This document shows, one piece after another, positions 16,864 through 24,890 of a DNA stretch of 64,000 nt (position 1 is the stretch's first letter; each line of letters starts with the position of its first letter). The notes under the pieces were generated by a model. The model had not been told where the DNA came from and did not search any database. It saw only the letters and a program-made list of their open reading frames with translations. The position numbers and the translations under genes are program-made. The stretch covers positions 372,001 through 436,000 of the forward strand of contig JAGOPK010000002.1 of NCBI GenBank assembly GCA_017992055.1. The letters are read 5' to 3'. Origin of the DNA: Burkholderiaceae bacterium. GTDB taxonomy: Bacteria; Pseudomonadota; Gammaproteobacteria; Burkholderiales; Burkholderiaceae_C.

Positions 16864-17706
16864 ATGACTGCCATGGCCTGGCTGCGCAGCGCGCGCGGCA
16901 CAGCCGTCGCTTCGGTGCGGGTGTTCCTGCGCGATGTCGGCGCCGGACTGCTGGAGGTCAGCCACAACTCGCTGGCCCTGCTGGGCCTGCTGGTGGTGGG
17001 CCTGGCGCTGTTTGTCGGGGGCCGCGACGACTTGCGCAGCCGCCTGGAAGAGCAGGTCTACGGCTGGCTGCAGGCGCGCCAGGAAGCACGCGACCCGAAC
17101 CGGCTGGATGCAGACCTGCTGGAGCCCAGCGCCGTGGCCCGCGCCACTGCGACCGATCCCAAGGGCCTGCCGCGCCAGCAGGCGATGGTGGCCGACTGGC
17201 TGTCCAAGCGCTACCGCGTCGCGCCCGAGCCCGTCAGCCGCCTGGTGCAGGAGGCCTACCACCTGGGCCAGCGCCTGCGCATCGAGCCGACGCTGATCCT
17301 GGCGGTGATGGCCATCGAGTCCAACTTCAACCCGTTTGCGCAGAGCCCGGTGGGCGCCCAGGGCCTGATGCAGGTGATGACGCGGGTGCACGACGACAAG
17401 TACCAGCCCTTCGGCGGCACGCACGCGGCCTTCGATCCGGTGAGCAATCTGCGCGTCGGCGTGCAGGTGCTGCGCGAGTGCATCGCCCGCGCCGGCAGCC
17501 TGGAAGGCGGCCTGCGCTACTACGTGGGCGCGGCCAACCAGAACGACGACGGCGGCTATGCCGTCAAGGTGCTGGCCGAGCAGGATCATCTGCGCCGCCT
17601 GGTGTCGGGCAAGCCGGTGCCGGTCAATGCGCCGCTGCCCAGCGCGCCGGCGCCGGCCGCCTCGCCGGCCTCGACCCCCGACGAACAGCTGGCGATGCTG
17701 CGCTGA
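16864..17706 (+). CDS. Membrane-anchored lytic transglycosylase (SLT domain)
   Basis: This 280-residue protein is predicted to cleave peptidoglycan glycan strands in the periplasm. One membrane segment (36-53) anchors it. The SLT domain starts near 120, with the catalytic Glu152 in MAIESNFNP and GAQGLMQVM at 164-172, then GLRYYVGAANQ. The C-terminal 35 residues are Pro/Ala-rich. I chose ATG 16864 because GGAAAGG is 6 bases upstream; ATG 16858 is also in frame. Similar SLT genes sit near glyA in other Burkholderiales, as far as I recall. It is read from the promoter at 16614-16643. Confidence 0.88.
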   Translation: MTAMAWLRSARGTAVASVRVFLRDVGAGLLEVSHNSLALLGLLVVGLALFVGGRDDLRSRLEEQVYGWLQARQEARDPNRLDADLLEPSAVARATATDPKGLPRQQAMVADWLSKRYRVAPEPVSRLVQEAYHLGQRLRIEPTLILAVMAIESNFNPFAQSPVGAQGLMQVMTRVHDDKYQPFGGTHAAFDPVSNLRVGVQVLRECIARAGSLEGGLRYYVGAANQNDDGGYAVKVLAEQDHLRRLVSGKPVPVNAPLPSAPAPAASPASTPDEQLAMLR

Positions 17707-17753
17707 GCCCGCTGGGCCGCGATCGGCGGCCGATTCGGTACACTCTTCGATTC

Positions 17754-17897
17754 TTGCGCGACTGGCGATCAGGGCGTGCCGGTCCCCGACACCGGGGAAG
17801 GCCGCCCGAGGTGGGTCACCACCGGGGAGCGCAACCCGCCCACGGCCTGGATCTTCCAGGCGGTTGCGGCGGCCTCTAGCCGTTCGCCTGGGCAACC
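17754..17897 (+). ncRNA. ZTP (pfl) riboswitch upstream of glyA
   Basis: The aptamer is recognised by its conserved pieces: GCGACTGGCG at the 5' side, GGTGGGTCACCACCGGGGAGCG in the middle (17810-17831), and CGCCTGGGC at 17885-17893 near the 3' end, which forms the pseudoknot in the family. A variable hairpin, GCCTGGA-TCT-TCCAGGC (17845-17861), lies between. The family binds ZTP/ZMP, which accumulate when 10-formyl-tetrahydrofolate is low, and turns on one-carbon genes such as glyA. A further 8-bp hairpin (17911-17930) follows without a T-run. The switch therefore probably works on translation or through a non-canonical terminator. A -10-like TACACT lies at 17739-17744. Confidence 0.85.
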
Positions 17898-17976
17898 CGC
17901 ACCGCATCCTGCAGACGCTGCCGCGTCTGCGCCTGCGCTCCGCCGGGCTCACCCACTGCTGCCAAGGAAAGCTTCC

Positions 17977-19227
17977 ATGTTCGACCGCTCCCAATCCACG
18001 CTCGCCCATGTCGACCCCGAACTGTGGGCCGCGATCCAGGCCGAGAACCAGCGCCAGGAAGACCACATCGAGCTGATCGCCAGCGAGAACTACACGTCGC
18101 CGGCGGTGATGCAGGCCCAGGGCTCGCAGCTGACCAACAAGTACGCCGAGGGCTATCCCGGCAAGCGCTACTACGGCGGCTGCGAGAACGTGGACGTGGT
18201 CGAGACCCTGGCCATCGAGCGCCTGAAGACGCTGTTCGGCGCCAATTTCGCCAATGTGCAGCCCAACAGCGGCAGCCAGGCCAACCAGGCGGTGTTCTTC
18301 GGCCTGCTGCAGCCCGGCGACACCATCATGGGCATGAGCCTGGCCGAAGGTGGCCACCTGACCCATGGCATGCCGCTGAACATGTCGGGCAAGTGGTTCA
18401 ACGTCGTCAGCTACGGCCTGGATGCCAACGAAGCCATCGACTACGACGCGATGGAACGCCTGGCCCACGAGAAGAAGCCCAAGCTGATCATTGCCGGCGC
18501 CAGCGCCTACAGCCTGCGCATCGACTTCGAGCGCTTCGCCAAGGTGGCCAAGGCCGTCGGCGCGTACTTCATGGTCGACATGGCGCACTACGCCGGCCTG
18601 ATCGCCGCCGGCGTCTACCCCAACCCGGTGCCGCATGCCGACGTGGTGACCAGCACCACGCACAAGAGCCTGCGCGGCCCGCGTGGCGGCATCATCCTGA
18701 TGAACGACGAGGCCATCGCCAAGAAGATCAATTCGGCGATCTTCCCCGGCATCCAGGGCGGCCCGCTGATGCATGTGATCGCCGGCAAGGCCGTGGCCTT
18801 CCAGGAAGCGCTGCAGCCGGCCTTCAAGGCCTACCAGCAGCAGGTGGTGGCCAATGCCAAGGTGCTGGCCGAGACGCTGATCGCGCGCGGCCTGCGCATC
18901 GTCAGCGGCGGCACCGAAAGCCATGTGATGCTGGTGGACCTGCGGCCCAAGGGCCTGACCGGCAAGGAGGCCGAGGCCATCCTGGGCGCGGCCCACATGA
19001 CCTGCAACAAGAACGGCATCCCCAACGACCCGCAGAAGCCCATGGTCACCAGCGGCATCCGCCTGGGCACGCCGGCCATGACCACGCGCGGCTTCAAGGA
19101 GGAGCAGGTCCGCGCCACGGCGCACCTGATCGCCGATGTGCTGGACCAGCCGCACGACGGGGCCAACCTCGCCACGGTGCGCGCCAAGGTCGCGGCGCTG
19201 ACGCGCGACTTCCCGGTCTACCGCTGA
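17977..19227 (+). CDS. glyA: Serine hydroxymethyltransferase
   Basis: This 416-residue PLP enzyme converts serine and tetrahydrofolate to glycine and 5,10-methylene-tetrahydrofolate, the main entry to one-carbon metabolism. The PLP lysine is Lys230 in [28 protein letters not shown] and [13 protein letters not shown] near the N-terminus are invariant in the family. AAGGAAAG precedes the ATG at a good distance. It is controlled by the ZTP riboswitch just upstream. nrdR follows after 34 bases, a pairing found in many proteobacteria. Confidence 0.97.
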   Translation: MFDRSQSTLAHVDPELWAAIQAENQRQEDHIELIASENYTSPAVMQAQGSQLTNKYAEGYPGKRYYGGCENVDVVETLAIERLKTLFGANFANVQPNSGSQANQAVFFGLLQPGDTIMGMSLAEGGHLTHGMPLNMSGKWFNVVSYGLDANEAIDYDAMERLAHEKKPKLIIAGASAYSLRIDFERFAKVAKAVGAYFMVDMAHYAGLIAAGVYPNPVPHADVVTSTTHKSLRGPRGGIILMNDEAIAKKINSAIFPGIQGGPLMHVIAGKAVAFQEALQPAFKAYQQQVVANAKVLAETLIARGLRIVSGGTESHVMLVDLRPKGLTGKEAEAILGAAHMTCNKNGIPNDPQKPMVTSGIRLGTPAMTTRGFKEEQVRATAHLIADVLDQPHDGANLATVRAKVAALTRDFPVYR

Positions 19228-19261
19228 AGCGGCACGGCGGCAGGCGCGGAAGGTCACCGGC

Positions 19262-19705
19262 ATGCGCTGTCCCTACTGCGCCCACCAGGAAACCCAGGTC
19301 GTCGAGACCCGGGAATCGGACGAAGGCGATGTCATCCGCCGCCGCCGCCGCTGCCTGAAGTGCGACAAGCGCTTCACCACCTATGAGCGCGCCGAGATCG
19401 CGATGCCGGCGGTGGTGAAGAAGGATGGCGCGCGGGTCGAGTTCGACCCGGCCAAGCCGCGCGCCTCGATGATGCTGGCGCTGCGCAAGCGGCCGGTCAG
19501 CGTCGAGCAGGTGGATGCGGCCATCGAGCGCATCCAGGACAAGCTGCTGGCCAGCGGCGCCCGCGAGGTGCCCAGCACGCGCATCGGCGAGCTGGTGATG
19601 CGTGAGTTGAAGCGCATCGACAAGGTCGGCTATGTGCGCTTCGCCTCGGTGTACCGCAGCTTCGAGGACGTGGACGAGTTCCGGCAGCTGATCCGCGACA
19701 TCTGA
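19262..19705 (+). CDS. nrdR: Transcriptional repressor NrdR
   Basis: This 147-residue zinc-ribbon and ATP-cone protein represses ribonucleotide reductase genes according to ATP/dATP level. The zinc ligands are Cys3, Cys6, Cys31 and Cys34, followed by RFTTYERAE. The ATP-cone covers about 47-137 and contains [12 protein letters not shown]. No nrd gene or NrdR box was found in the window. It follows glyA closely and is probably co-transcribed with it. Confidence 0.96.
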   Translation: MRCPYCAHQETQVVETRESDEGDVIRRRRRCLKCDKRFTTYERAEIAMPAVVKKDGARVEFDPAKPRASMMLALRKRPVSVEQVDAAIERIQDKLLASGAREVPSTRIGELVMRELKRIDKVGYVRFASVYRSFEDVDEFRQLIRDI

Positions 19706-19731
19706 ACGCGGCCTGCCGGCACCCCTCCACC

Positions 19732-19748
19732 TCCCCCCGGCGGGGGGA
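19732..19748. terminator. GC hairpin after nrdR, possible terminator
   Basis: TCCCCCC (19732-19738) pairs with GGGGGGA (19742-19748) around a 3-base loop, 27 bases after the nrdR stop. There is no T-run, so termination is uncertain. It separates the glyA-nrdR unit from the pilin genes. Confidence 0.4.
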
Positions 19749-19861
19749 ATCCCCCCCTCTCCTCCCCCGGGCCACCCCTCGCACCGCCCCCGCGCGGGCG
19801 ACGCGCCATCGCCGGGCGATTCCTAGAGTGTGTGCATCCCCCAGCCAACGTGGAGCACACC

Positions 19862-20431
19862 ATGACGACCCGCCTCCCCCGCCGCCCGAACCACGGCCGC
19901 AACCTGCGCCCCAGCCGCGGCTTCAGCCTGGTCGACCTGCTGTGCGTGACCGGCATCGCCGCGGTGCTGCTGGGCCAGTCGCTGCCACTGCTGCTGCAGA
20001 CCCAGCAGCGCCAGTCGCTGATGTCGGCCGCGGCGCAGCTGGAAACCGATCTGCAGCTGGCCCGCTCGCAGGCCCAGACGCTGGACCGCAGCGTGCGACT
20101 GTCGCTGCAGCACCCCGAGGGTGGTGGCGCCTGCTATGCGCTGTACACCGGTCCGGCCGAGGGCTGCAGCTGCGACGCCGACGGACAGACCCAGTGTGTC
20201 GCCGGGGCCCAGCTGCTGCGGGCCCAGGGCCTGCCGGCGGTGGCCGGCGTGCAGCTGGCCAGCCCGGACCGCACGCTGACCTTCGACGCCGGCAAGGGCA
20301 CGGTGACCCCGACCGCCACCCTGGTGCTGAGCGACCGCGACGGCCGCGCCGTGCACCAGATCGTCAACGTGCTCGGCCGCATCCGCAGCTGCTCGCCGAC
20401 GGCCCTGGGCGGCTTGCCGCGCTGCCGTTGA
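19862..20431 (+). CDS. fimT: Minor pilin, GspH/FimT type
   Basis: This 189-residue type IV minor pilin (pseudopilin) has a basic leader of about 27 residues, ending RPSRG, then FSLVDLLCVTGIAAVLLGQS as the membrane-spanning start of the mature protein. The prepilin peptidase site is G|FSLVD, but position 5 is Asp, where nearly all pilins have Glu. A GspH-like head follows with several Cys. It is the first of six pilin genes and would help prime pilus assembly at the inner membrane. GGAG is 6 bases before the ATG at 19862. Confidence 0.8.
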   Translation: MTTRLPRRPNHGRNLRPSRGFSLVDLLCVTGIAAVLLGQSLPLLLQTQQRQSLMSAAAQLETDLQLARSQAQTLDRSVRLSLQHPEGGGACYALYTGPAEGCSCDADGQTQCVAGAQLLRAQGLPAVAGVQLASPDRTLTFDAGKGTVTPTATLVLSDRDGRAVHQIVNVLGRIRSCSPTALGGLPRCR

Positions 20432-20554
20432 GCGACAGGTCCCGCCCCCTCGATCGTGGGAAGCGCCGACGAACGGCAGGGGCTGGGCGACCGGCGGCAG
20501 AGCGGGACCGACATGCCCATACCCCGTACCGGAGCGGCTGCCCATAATCGGCCC

Positions 20555-21031
20555 ATGCGCCCCACCGGATCTGACCCAGCCTGCCGCCGTGGCCCATCGG
20601 GCTTCACGCTGATCGAGCTGATGATTGCCCTGGCGGTGGCGGCGATCCTGGTCGCCGTGGCCTATCCCAGCTACCAGTCGATGGTGCAGAAGGGGCGGCG
20701 CGCCGATGGCATGGCCGCGCTGACCACGCTGATGCAGGCCCAGGAGCGCTGGCGCGCCAACCACACGGCCTACCAGGGCACGCTGTCCGAGCTGCCGGGG
20801 GCCTCGGCCCGCTCGCCCGACGGCCACTACGACCTGGCGATCACGGCCGACTCGGCCACGGCCACCGGCTATGTGGCCACGGCCACCGCCCGCGAGGGTT
20901 CGCCGCAGCGCGGCGATACGCGCTGCCGCGTGCTGCGCGTGACGCTGGCCAACGGCGTCATCGGCTATGCCTCGCAGAACTCGGCCGGCACCGACAACAG
21001 CGGGACGCCCGAGCCCTGCTGGGTGAAGTGA
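20555..21031 (+). CDS. pilE: Type IV pilin, PilE-like
   Basis: This 158-residue type IVa pilin has the leader MRPTGSDPACRRGPSG, then a canonical prepilin start FTLIELMIALAVAAILVAVA with Glu5. The head domain is short and ends CRVLRVTLANGVIGYASQ and a C-terminal Cys, consistent with the PilE-type disulfide loop. In this locus PilE-like proteins act as minor pilins more often than as the main subunit. The start is uncertain: ATG 20555 has no visible ribosome site, and ATG 20513 would give a 14-residue longer leader. It lies 123 bases after the fimT gene. Confidence 0.8.
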   Translation: MRPTGSDPACRRGPSGFTLIELMIALAVAAILVAVAYPSYQSMVQKGRRADGMAALTTLMQAQERWRANHTAYQGTLSELPGASARSPDGHYDLAITADSATATGYVATATAREGSPQRGDTRCRVLRVTLANGVIGYASQNSAGTDNSGTPEPCWVK

Positions 21032-21038
21032 GGCCCGG

Positions 21039-21644
21039 GTGAACGCCCTGCTCGCCGTCCGACAGGCCCATGCCGGCCGCAGGCGTGGCCTGTCGCTGAT
21101 GGAACTGCTGGTCGGCCTGGCCATCGTTGCCGTGCTGATGGCGGTGGCCGCACCGTCGATGTACGAGTTCATCATGCGCAAGCGGGTGCAGGGCACGGTG
21201 GACGAGTTGCTGGGTGATCTGCGACTGATGCGCTCGACCCAGGCCCAGCGCAATGCACGTGTCGTGATCCGCTTTGGCAGCACGGCCTCGATGAGCTGCT
21301 ACGCGGTCTACCAGTTTTCCGAGGTCGGCCGCTACTGCGACTGCACCCTGTCGGAAGGCAGCATGTGCGCCGGTTCGGCCACCACCCGGGCCTTGCTGAT
21401 CAAGACGGTGAAGTGGCCCAACACCCAGAGCATCCGTGTCGAGCCCAACAGCGGCAGCGCCACGGAGGTGCTGCTGGAGAGCGTCACCGGCTTGCCCGAG
21501 AACGGGCATTCGCTCAGCGTGGATGTCAGCGCCGGTTCCGGCGGCCGGGTGCGTGTGCAAACCAGCCCGACCTTCAGGGCCTCGGCCTGCTCGGTGTCGG
21601 GACATGCTGCCCACTACCCCGCCTGTGGCGGAGGGTCGTCATGA
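21039..21644 (+). CDS. fimT: Minor pilin, GspH/FimT type (second copy)
   Basis: This 201-residue GspH/FimT-like minor pilin has the basic leader MNALLAVRQAHAGRRRG before LSLMELLVGLAIVAVLMAVA, with the usual Glu5. The head contains paired cysteines, including CDCTLSEGSMC. The start is GTG 21039 with GAGG 5 bases upstream, and it begins 7 bases after the pilE stop. The stop overlaps the pilW start by 4 bases. Two FimT-type genes in one locus correspond to the FimT/FimU pair of Pseudomonas; which is which cannot be told here. Confidence 0.82.
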   Translation: MNALLAVRQAHAGRRRGLSLMELLVGLAIVAVLMAVAAPSMYEFIMRKRVQGTVDELLGDLRLMRSTQAQRNARVVIRFGSTASMSCYAVYQFSEVGRYCDCTLSEGSMCAGSATTRALLIKTVKWPNTQSIRVEPNSGSATEVLLESVTGLPENGHSLSVDVSAGSGGRVRVQTSPTFRASACSVSGHAAHYPACGGGSS

Positions 21645-22342
21645 GCCACCCCGGCATCGGCCTGCGCCGCCACGGCCTGTCCATCGTCGAACTGCTGGTC
21701 GGCGTGACCATCGGCCTGTTCATCCTGGCCGGCGCCACGGTGGTGATGTCCACCCAGCTGGGTGACAACCGGCGCATGCTGCTCGAAGCCCAGGTGCAGC
21801 AGGACCTGCGCGCGGTGCTGGACATCGTGGTGCGTGACGTGCGCCGTGCCGGCTACTGGGCCCAGGCCTGGAACAACGTCTGGCAGCCCGATGCGGCCCA
21901 GGCCATGCGCAATCCGTACAACAACCTCACCACCGAGACCGACTCGGTGCTCTACGACCGCTCGCAGGACGAGTCCGGTGCCGCGCTGGGCACCGACAAC
22001 AATGTGGTCGACGACGATGAGACGGTGGGCTTTCGCCACAATGCCGATGCGCGCACCGTGGAGATGCGCATCGGCAACAGCTGGCAGACCCTGACCGACC
22101 CGGCGGTGCTGTCGGTCACGCAGTTCAGCATTGCCGTGCGCTCGCGCAGCGTGCCCCTGCCCTGTGGTGCGCTGTGCCCCCCCGGACCGACGCTGGCGAG
22201 CAATGTGCTGTGCCTGCAGGTGCGTGATGTGGTGGTCACCATCGTGGCCAATGCGGTGCACGACAGCAGCGTCTCGCGCAGCGCGAGCAGCGATGTGCGG
22301 CTGCGCAACGACGTGCTGGTGGAACAGGCGGCACCATGCTGA
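21641..22342 (+). CDS. pilW: Minor pilin PilW-like
   Basis: This 233-residue minor pilin has leader MSHPGIGLRRHG and mature start LSIVELLVGVTIGLFILAGA with Glu5. The region AQVQQDLRAVLDIVVRDVRRAGYWA after the helix is typical of PilW. In Pseudomonas and Burkholderiales PilV, PilW, PilX, FimU and PilE form the tip complex that starts pilus growth. The start ATG overlaps the previous stop (ATGA), and the stop overlaps pilX by 7 bases. Confidence 0.88.
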   Translation: MSHPGIGLRRHGLSIVELLVGVTIGLFILAGATVVMSTQLGDNRRMLLEAQVQQDLRAVLDIVVRDVRRAGYWAQAWNNVWQPDAAQAMRNPYNNLTTETDSVLYDRSQDESGAALGTDNNVVDDDETVGFRHNADARTVEMRIGNSWQTLTDPAVLSVTQFSIAVRSRSVPLPCGALCPPGPTLASNVLCLQVRDVVVTIVANAVHDSSVSRSASSDVRLRNDVLVEQAAPC

Positions 22343-23703
22343 GCACCGGCCACCCGCCGCCCCGTCCGGCCGCGCAGGGCATGGCCGCGCTGACCGTGGT
22401 CATGGTGCTGTTCTTCATCATGGCCCTGGTGGCGGCCTACACCAACCGCAACCTGGTGTTCGAGCAGCGCACGGCCGCCAACAGCTACAAGGCCGAGCGC
22501 GCGCTGATGGCCGCCGACGCCGCCGCCGACTGGGCCCTGACCCAGCTGAACAGCGGCCGCGTCGATGCGCAGTGCGAACCCAGCTCCGACACCGCCAACC
22601 TCGACTTCCGCCGCCGCTACCTGACGCTGGATGCGGCCGGTGGCTACTCGGTGGTGTCGACGGCCGCCCTGGTGCCCTTGTACTCGGGCTGCCTGGCCAA
22701 CGGCACGACGCTGAGCTGCAGTTGCACCAGCGTGGCGTCGCCGACGCCGGCGCTGAGCTGGGGCAATGACAGCAGCGCCTCGGCCTTCCGCGTCTCGTTC
22801 GTCCGCCCCGGCCTGGCGGTGCGTCCCGGCACCATCACCGTCGAGTTGCGTGGCTGCGCCACGCCGGGCAGCAGCGCCCAGCCCTGCGTCAACAACCTCA
22901 ACACCGAGCCCGCCGCCGACGCCCTGTCCAATGTGCGTGTCAGCCTGGGCCTGGTGCGCGCCCTGCCCAATCCGCCGGCCGCGGCGCTGTCGGTGGCCGG
23001 TGATGCCAGCGCCGCCAGCGGCGTCGAGCTGCGCATCAGCAATCCCGATCCGGGCACCGGCATCAGCCTGCACGCCGGCGGCACCGTCACCGGCACCCAG
23101 GTGCTCAGCGGGCCGGCCGGTGCGCCGGGCAATGGCGGCGTCAGCGGCGATGCCAGCCTGGCCAATCCGTTGCCGGCCCAGGCCGCCACGCTGAACCTGC
23201 TGCGACGCCAGTTCCTGTCCACCTACGGCATGCAGCGCGAGGAGTTCATGCGCCAGCCGGCGGTGGTGCGCGTCAACTGCAGCACCGGCTGCGACACCGC
23301 GCGCCTGGTGCAGGTGATCAACGCCTTTCCGCGGCGCACGCTGTGGATCAGCGGCAACCTGACGCTGGACAGCGTGCCCGCCGGCGGCGGCACGCTGGGC
23401 AGCGATACCGAGCCGGTGATGATCATCGTCGCCAAGGCCGATCCCGACGACCTGGCCGCCACCGACGGCGTGCTGACGGTGCAGGCCGGCGTCACCATCA
23501 ACGGCTTCGTGCATGCCGAGGGCGGCATCAACTGGGCCAGCGGCGCCGCGGCCGCGGTGGTCAACGGCGCGCTGGTCTCGGGCGCCGGGGTCAGCGCCAA
23601 CGGCCACCTCAGCGTGGCCTACCGGCGTGACCTACTCGACCTGATCAAGCTCGGCTACGGCTCCTTCGTGCGTGTGCCCGGCAGCTGGACCCGTCCGTCA
23701 TGA
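22336..23703 (+). CDS. pilX: PilX-like protein with large C-terminal domain
   Basis: This is a 455-residue PilX-type minor pilin. The leader ends AAQG, then MAALTVVMVLFFIMALVAAY and a PilX-like helix FEQRTAANSYKAERALMAAD. PilX in model species has about 160-200 residues; here about 250 extra residues follow. From about 220 on, the sequence is Gly/Ala/Val-rich with many short repeats (VTGTQVLSG, VQAGVTINGFVHAEGG, VVNGALVSGAGVSANGHLS). This pattern suggests a beta-helix or bactofilin-like fold, as in some PilX proteins of Burkholderiales. It overlaps pilW by 7 bases and pilV by 4. Confidence 0.8.
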   Translation: MLSTGHPPPRPAAQGMAALTVVMVLFFIMALVAAYTNRNLVFEQRTAANSYKAERALMAADAAADWALTQLNSGRVDAQCEPSSDTANLDFRRRYLTLDAAGGYSVVSTAALVPLYSGCLANGTTLSCSCTSVASPTPALSWGNDSSASAFRVSFVRPGLAVRPGTITVELRGCATPGSSAQPCVNNLNTEPAADALSNVRVSLGLVRALPNPPAAALSVAGDASAASGVELRISNPDPGTGISLHAGGTVTGTQVLSGPAGAPGNGGVSGDASLANPLPAQAATLNLLRRQFLSTYGMQREEFMRQPAVVRVNCSTGCDTARLVQVINAFPRRTLWISGNLTLDSVPAGGGTLGSDTEPVMIIVAKADPDDLAATDGVLTVQAGVTINGFVHAEGGINWASGAAAAVVNGALVSGAGVSANGHLSVAYRRDLLDLIKLGYGSFVRVPGSWTRPS

Positions 23704-24884
23704 TGTGCCCGCACAACCCCAGCCGGCAGCGCCCGCCATCGCGGGGCGTCTCGCTGATCGAGGCCCTGGTGGCGCTGGCCGTGATGTCCTTCGGCATGCT
23801 GGCCCTGGTCGGCGTGCAGGCGACGATGCGCGTCAACACCGACGCCGCGCGGCAGACCACCGAGGCCATGCGCCTGGCCGCCCAGGACGTGGAATCGACC
23901 CGCTTGTTCACCAATGTGCGCCAGCTGCCCGGACAGACGCTGGGCTCCTGGGACGAGATGGCCGGCCGCGTGGATGCCGACAGCGGCCTGCCCGGCGACA
24001 CCGCCAACGTCACCTATGGCCTGACGCGCAACGTGACCGCCGTGCCGATGGCCACGGCCGCGCTGATCGAGGCCGGCGTCACGCCGCCGCAGATGAAGCT
24101 GGTGCAGACCGTGGTGACCTGGGCGGACCGCACCAACGAGACCCGCAGCGTGCGCCTGCACGGCCTGGTGGCCGCGGCCTCGCCGGCGCTGTCCGGCCAG
24201 CTGGCGGTGAGTCCGCTGCCGGGCAGTCCGGCCCAGCGTGGCGGTCGGCATGTGGCCATCCCGGCCTCGGCCAGCGACCTGGGCGACGGCCGCAGCCGCT
24301 GGGTGCCGCCCGGCAGCAGCAGCCTGGCCTGGTACTTCGACAATGCCAGCGCGGCGCTGAAGGTCTGCGCCATCGACGGCACGTCCTGCGTCACCGCCTA
24401 CCTGGTCTCGGGTTATGCGCAATGGCATTTGCCCAGCGTGCACGGCGATGCGGCCAATGCCGTGACGCCAGTGGGCAATGTCGGCGCGGTCGATCTGCAA
24501 CTGGCCGGCGGCCCGTCCACGCTGACGCTCAGCGGCTCCACGGCCACCGCCAGCTGCTATGCCGGCACCGCCGTGGCCAACGCCACACCGTATTTCTGTG
24601 CCGTGCTGCCGGCCACCGGCAGCAGCAGCTGGTCGGGCCGGCTGGACCTGGGCGTGGTCAACAGCGCGGGCACCAGCAGGATCGGCAGCACCGATCCGCT
24701 GGTCAAGGTCTGCCGCTACAGCACCGGCAGCGCCAACCACCAGCACCCGGCCAGCTACAGCAATGTGGCCGAGAACCTGATCAACCAGAACTACCTGGTG
24801 ATCTGGGCCATCGCCAGCGGTGGCTGCCCCAGCGGCGTGGTCAGCAACGGCGTCAACTACTCGACCGTGCTGCACCAGCCCTGA
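23700..24884 (+). CDS. pilV: Minor pilin PilV-like, enlarged
   Basis: This 394-residue PilV-type minor pilin has leader MMCPHNPSRQRPPSRG and mature start VSLIEALVALAVMSFGMLAL with Glu5, the typical PilV pattern. The head is about twice the usual PilV length, with scattered Cys and Ser/Thr-rich stretches. Its ATG overlaps the pilX stop (ATGA). The next gene, ribD, follows after only 6 bases, so no pilY1 is present where related genomes usually carry it. The large PilX and PilV heads may take over part of the tip role (inference). Confidence 0.82.
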   Translation: MMCPHNPSRQRPPSRGVSLIEALVALAVMSFGMLALVGVQATMRVNTDAARQTTEAMRLAAQDVESTRLFTNVRQLPGQTLGSWDEMAGRVDADSGLPGDTANVTYGLTRNVTAVPMATAALIEAGVTPPQMKLVQTVVTWADRTNETRSVRLHGLVAAASPALSGQLAVSPLPGSPAQRGGRHVAIPASASDLGDGRSRWVPPGSSSLAWYFDNASAALKVCAIDGTSCVTAYLVSGYAQWHLPSVHGDAANAVTPVGNVGAVDLQLAGGPSTLTLSGSTATASCYAGTAVANATPYFCAVLPATGSSSWSGRLDLGVVNSAGTSRIGSTDPLVKVCRYSTGSANHQHPASYSNVAENLINQNYLVIWAIASGGCPSGVVSNGVNYSTVLHQP

Positions 24885-24890
24885 CCCGGC

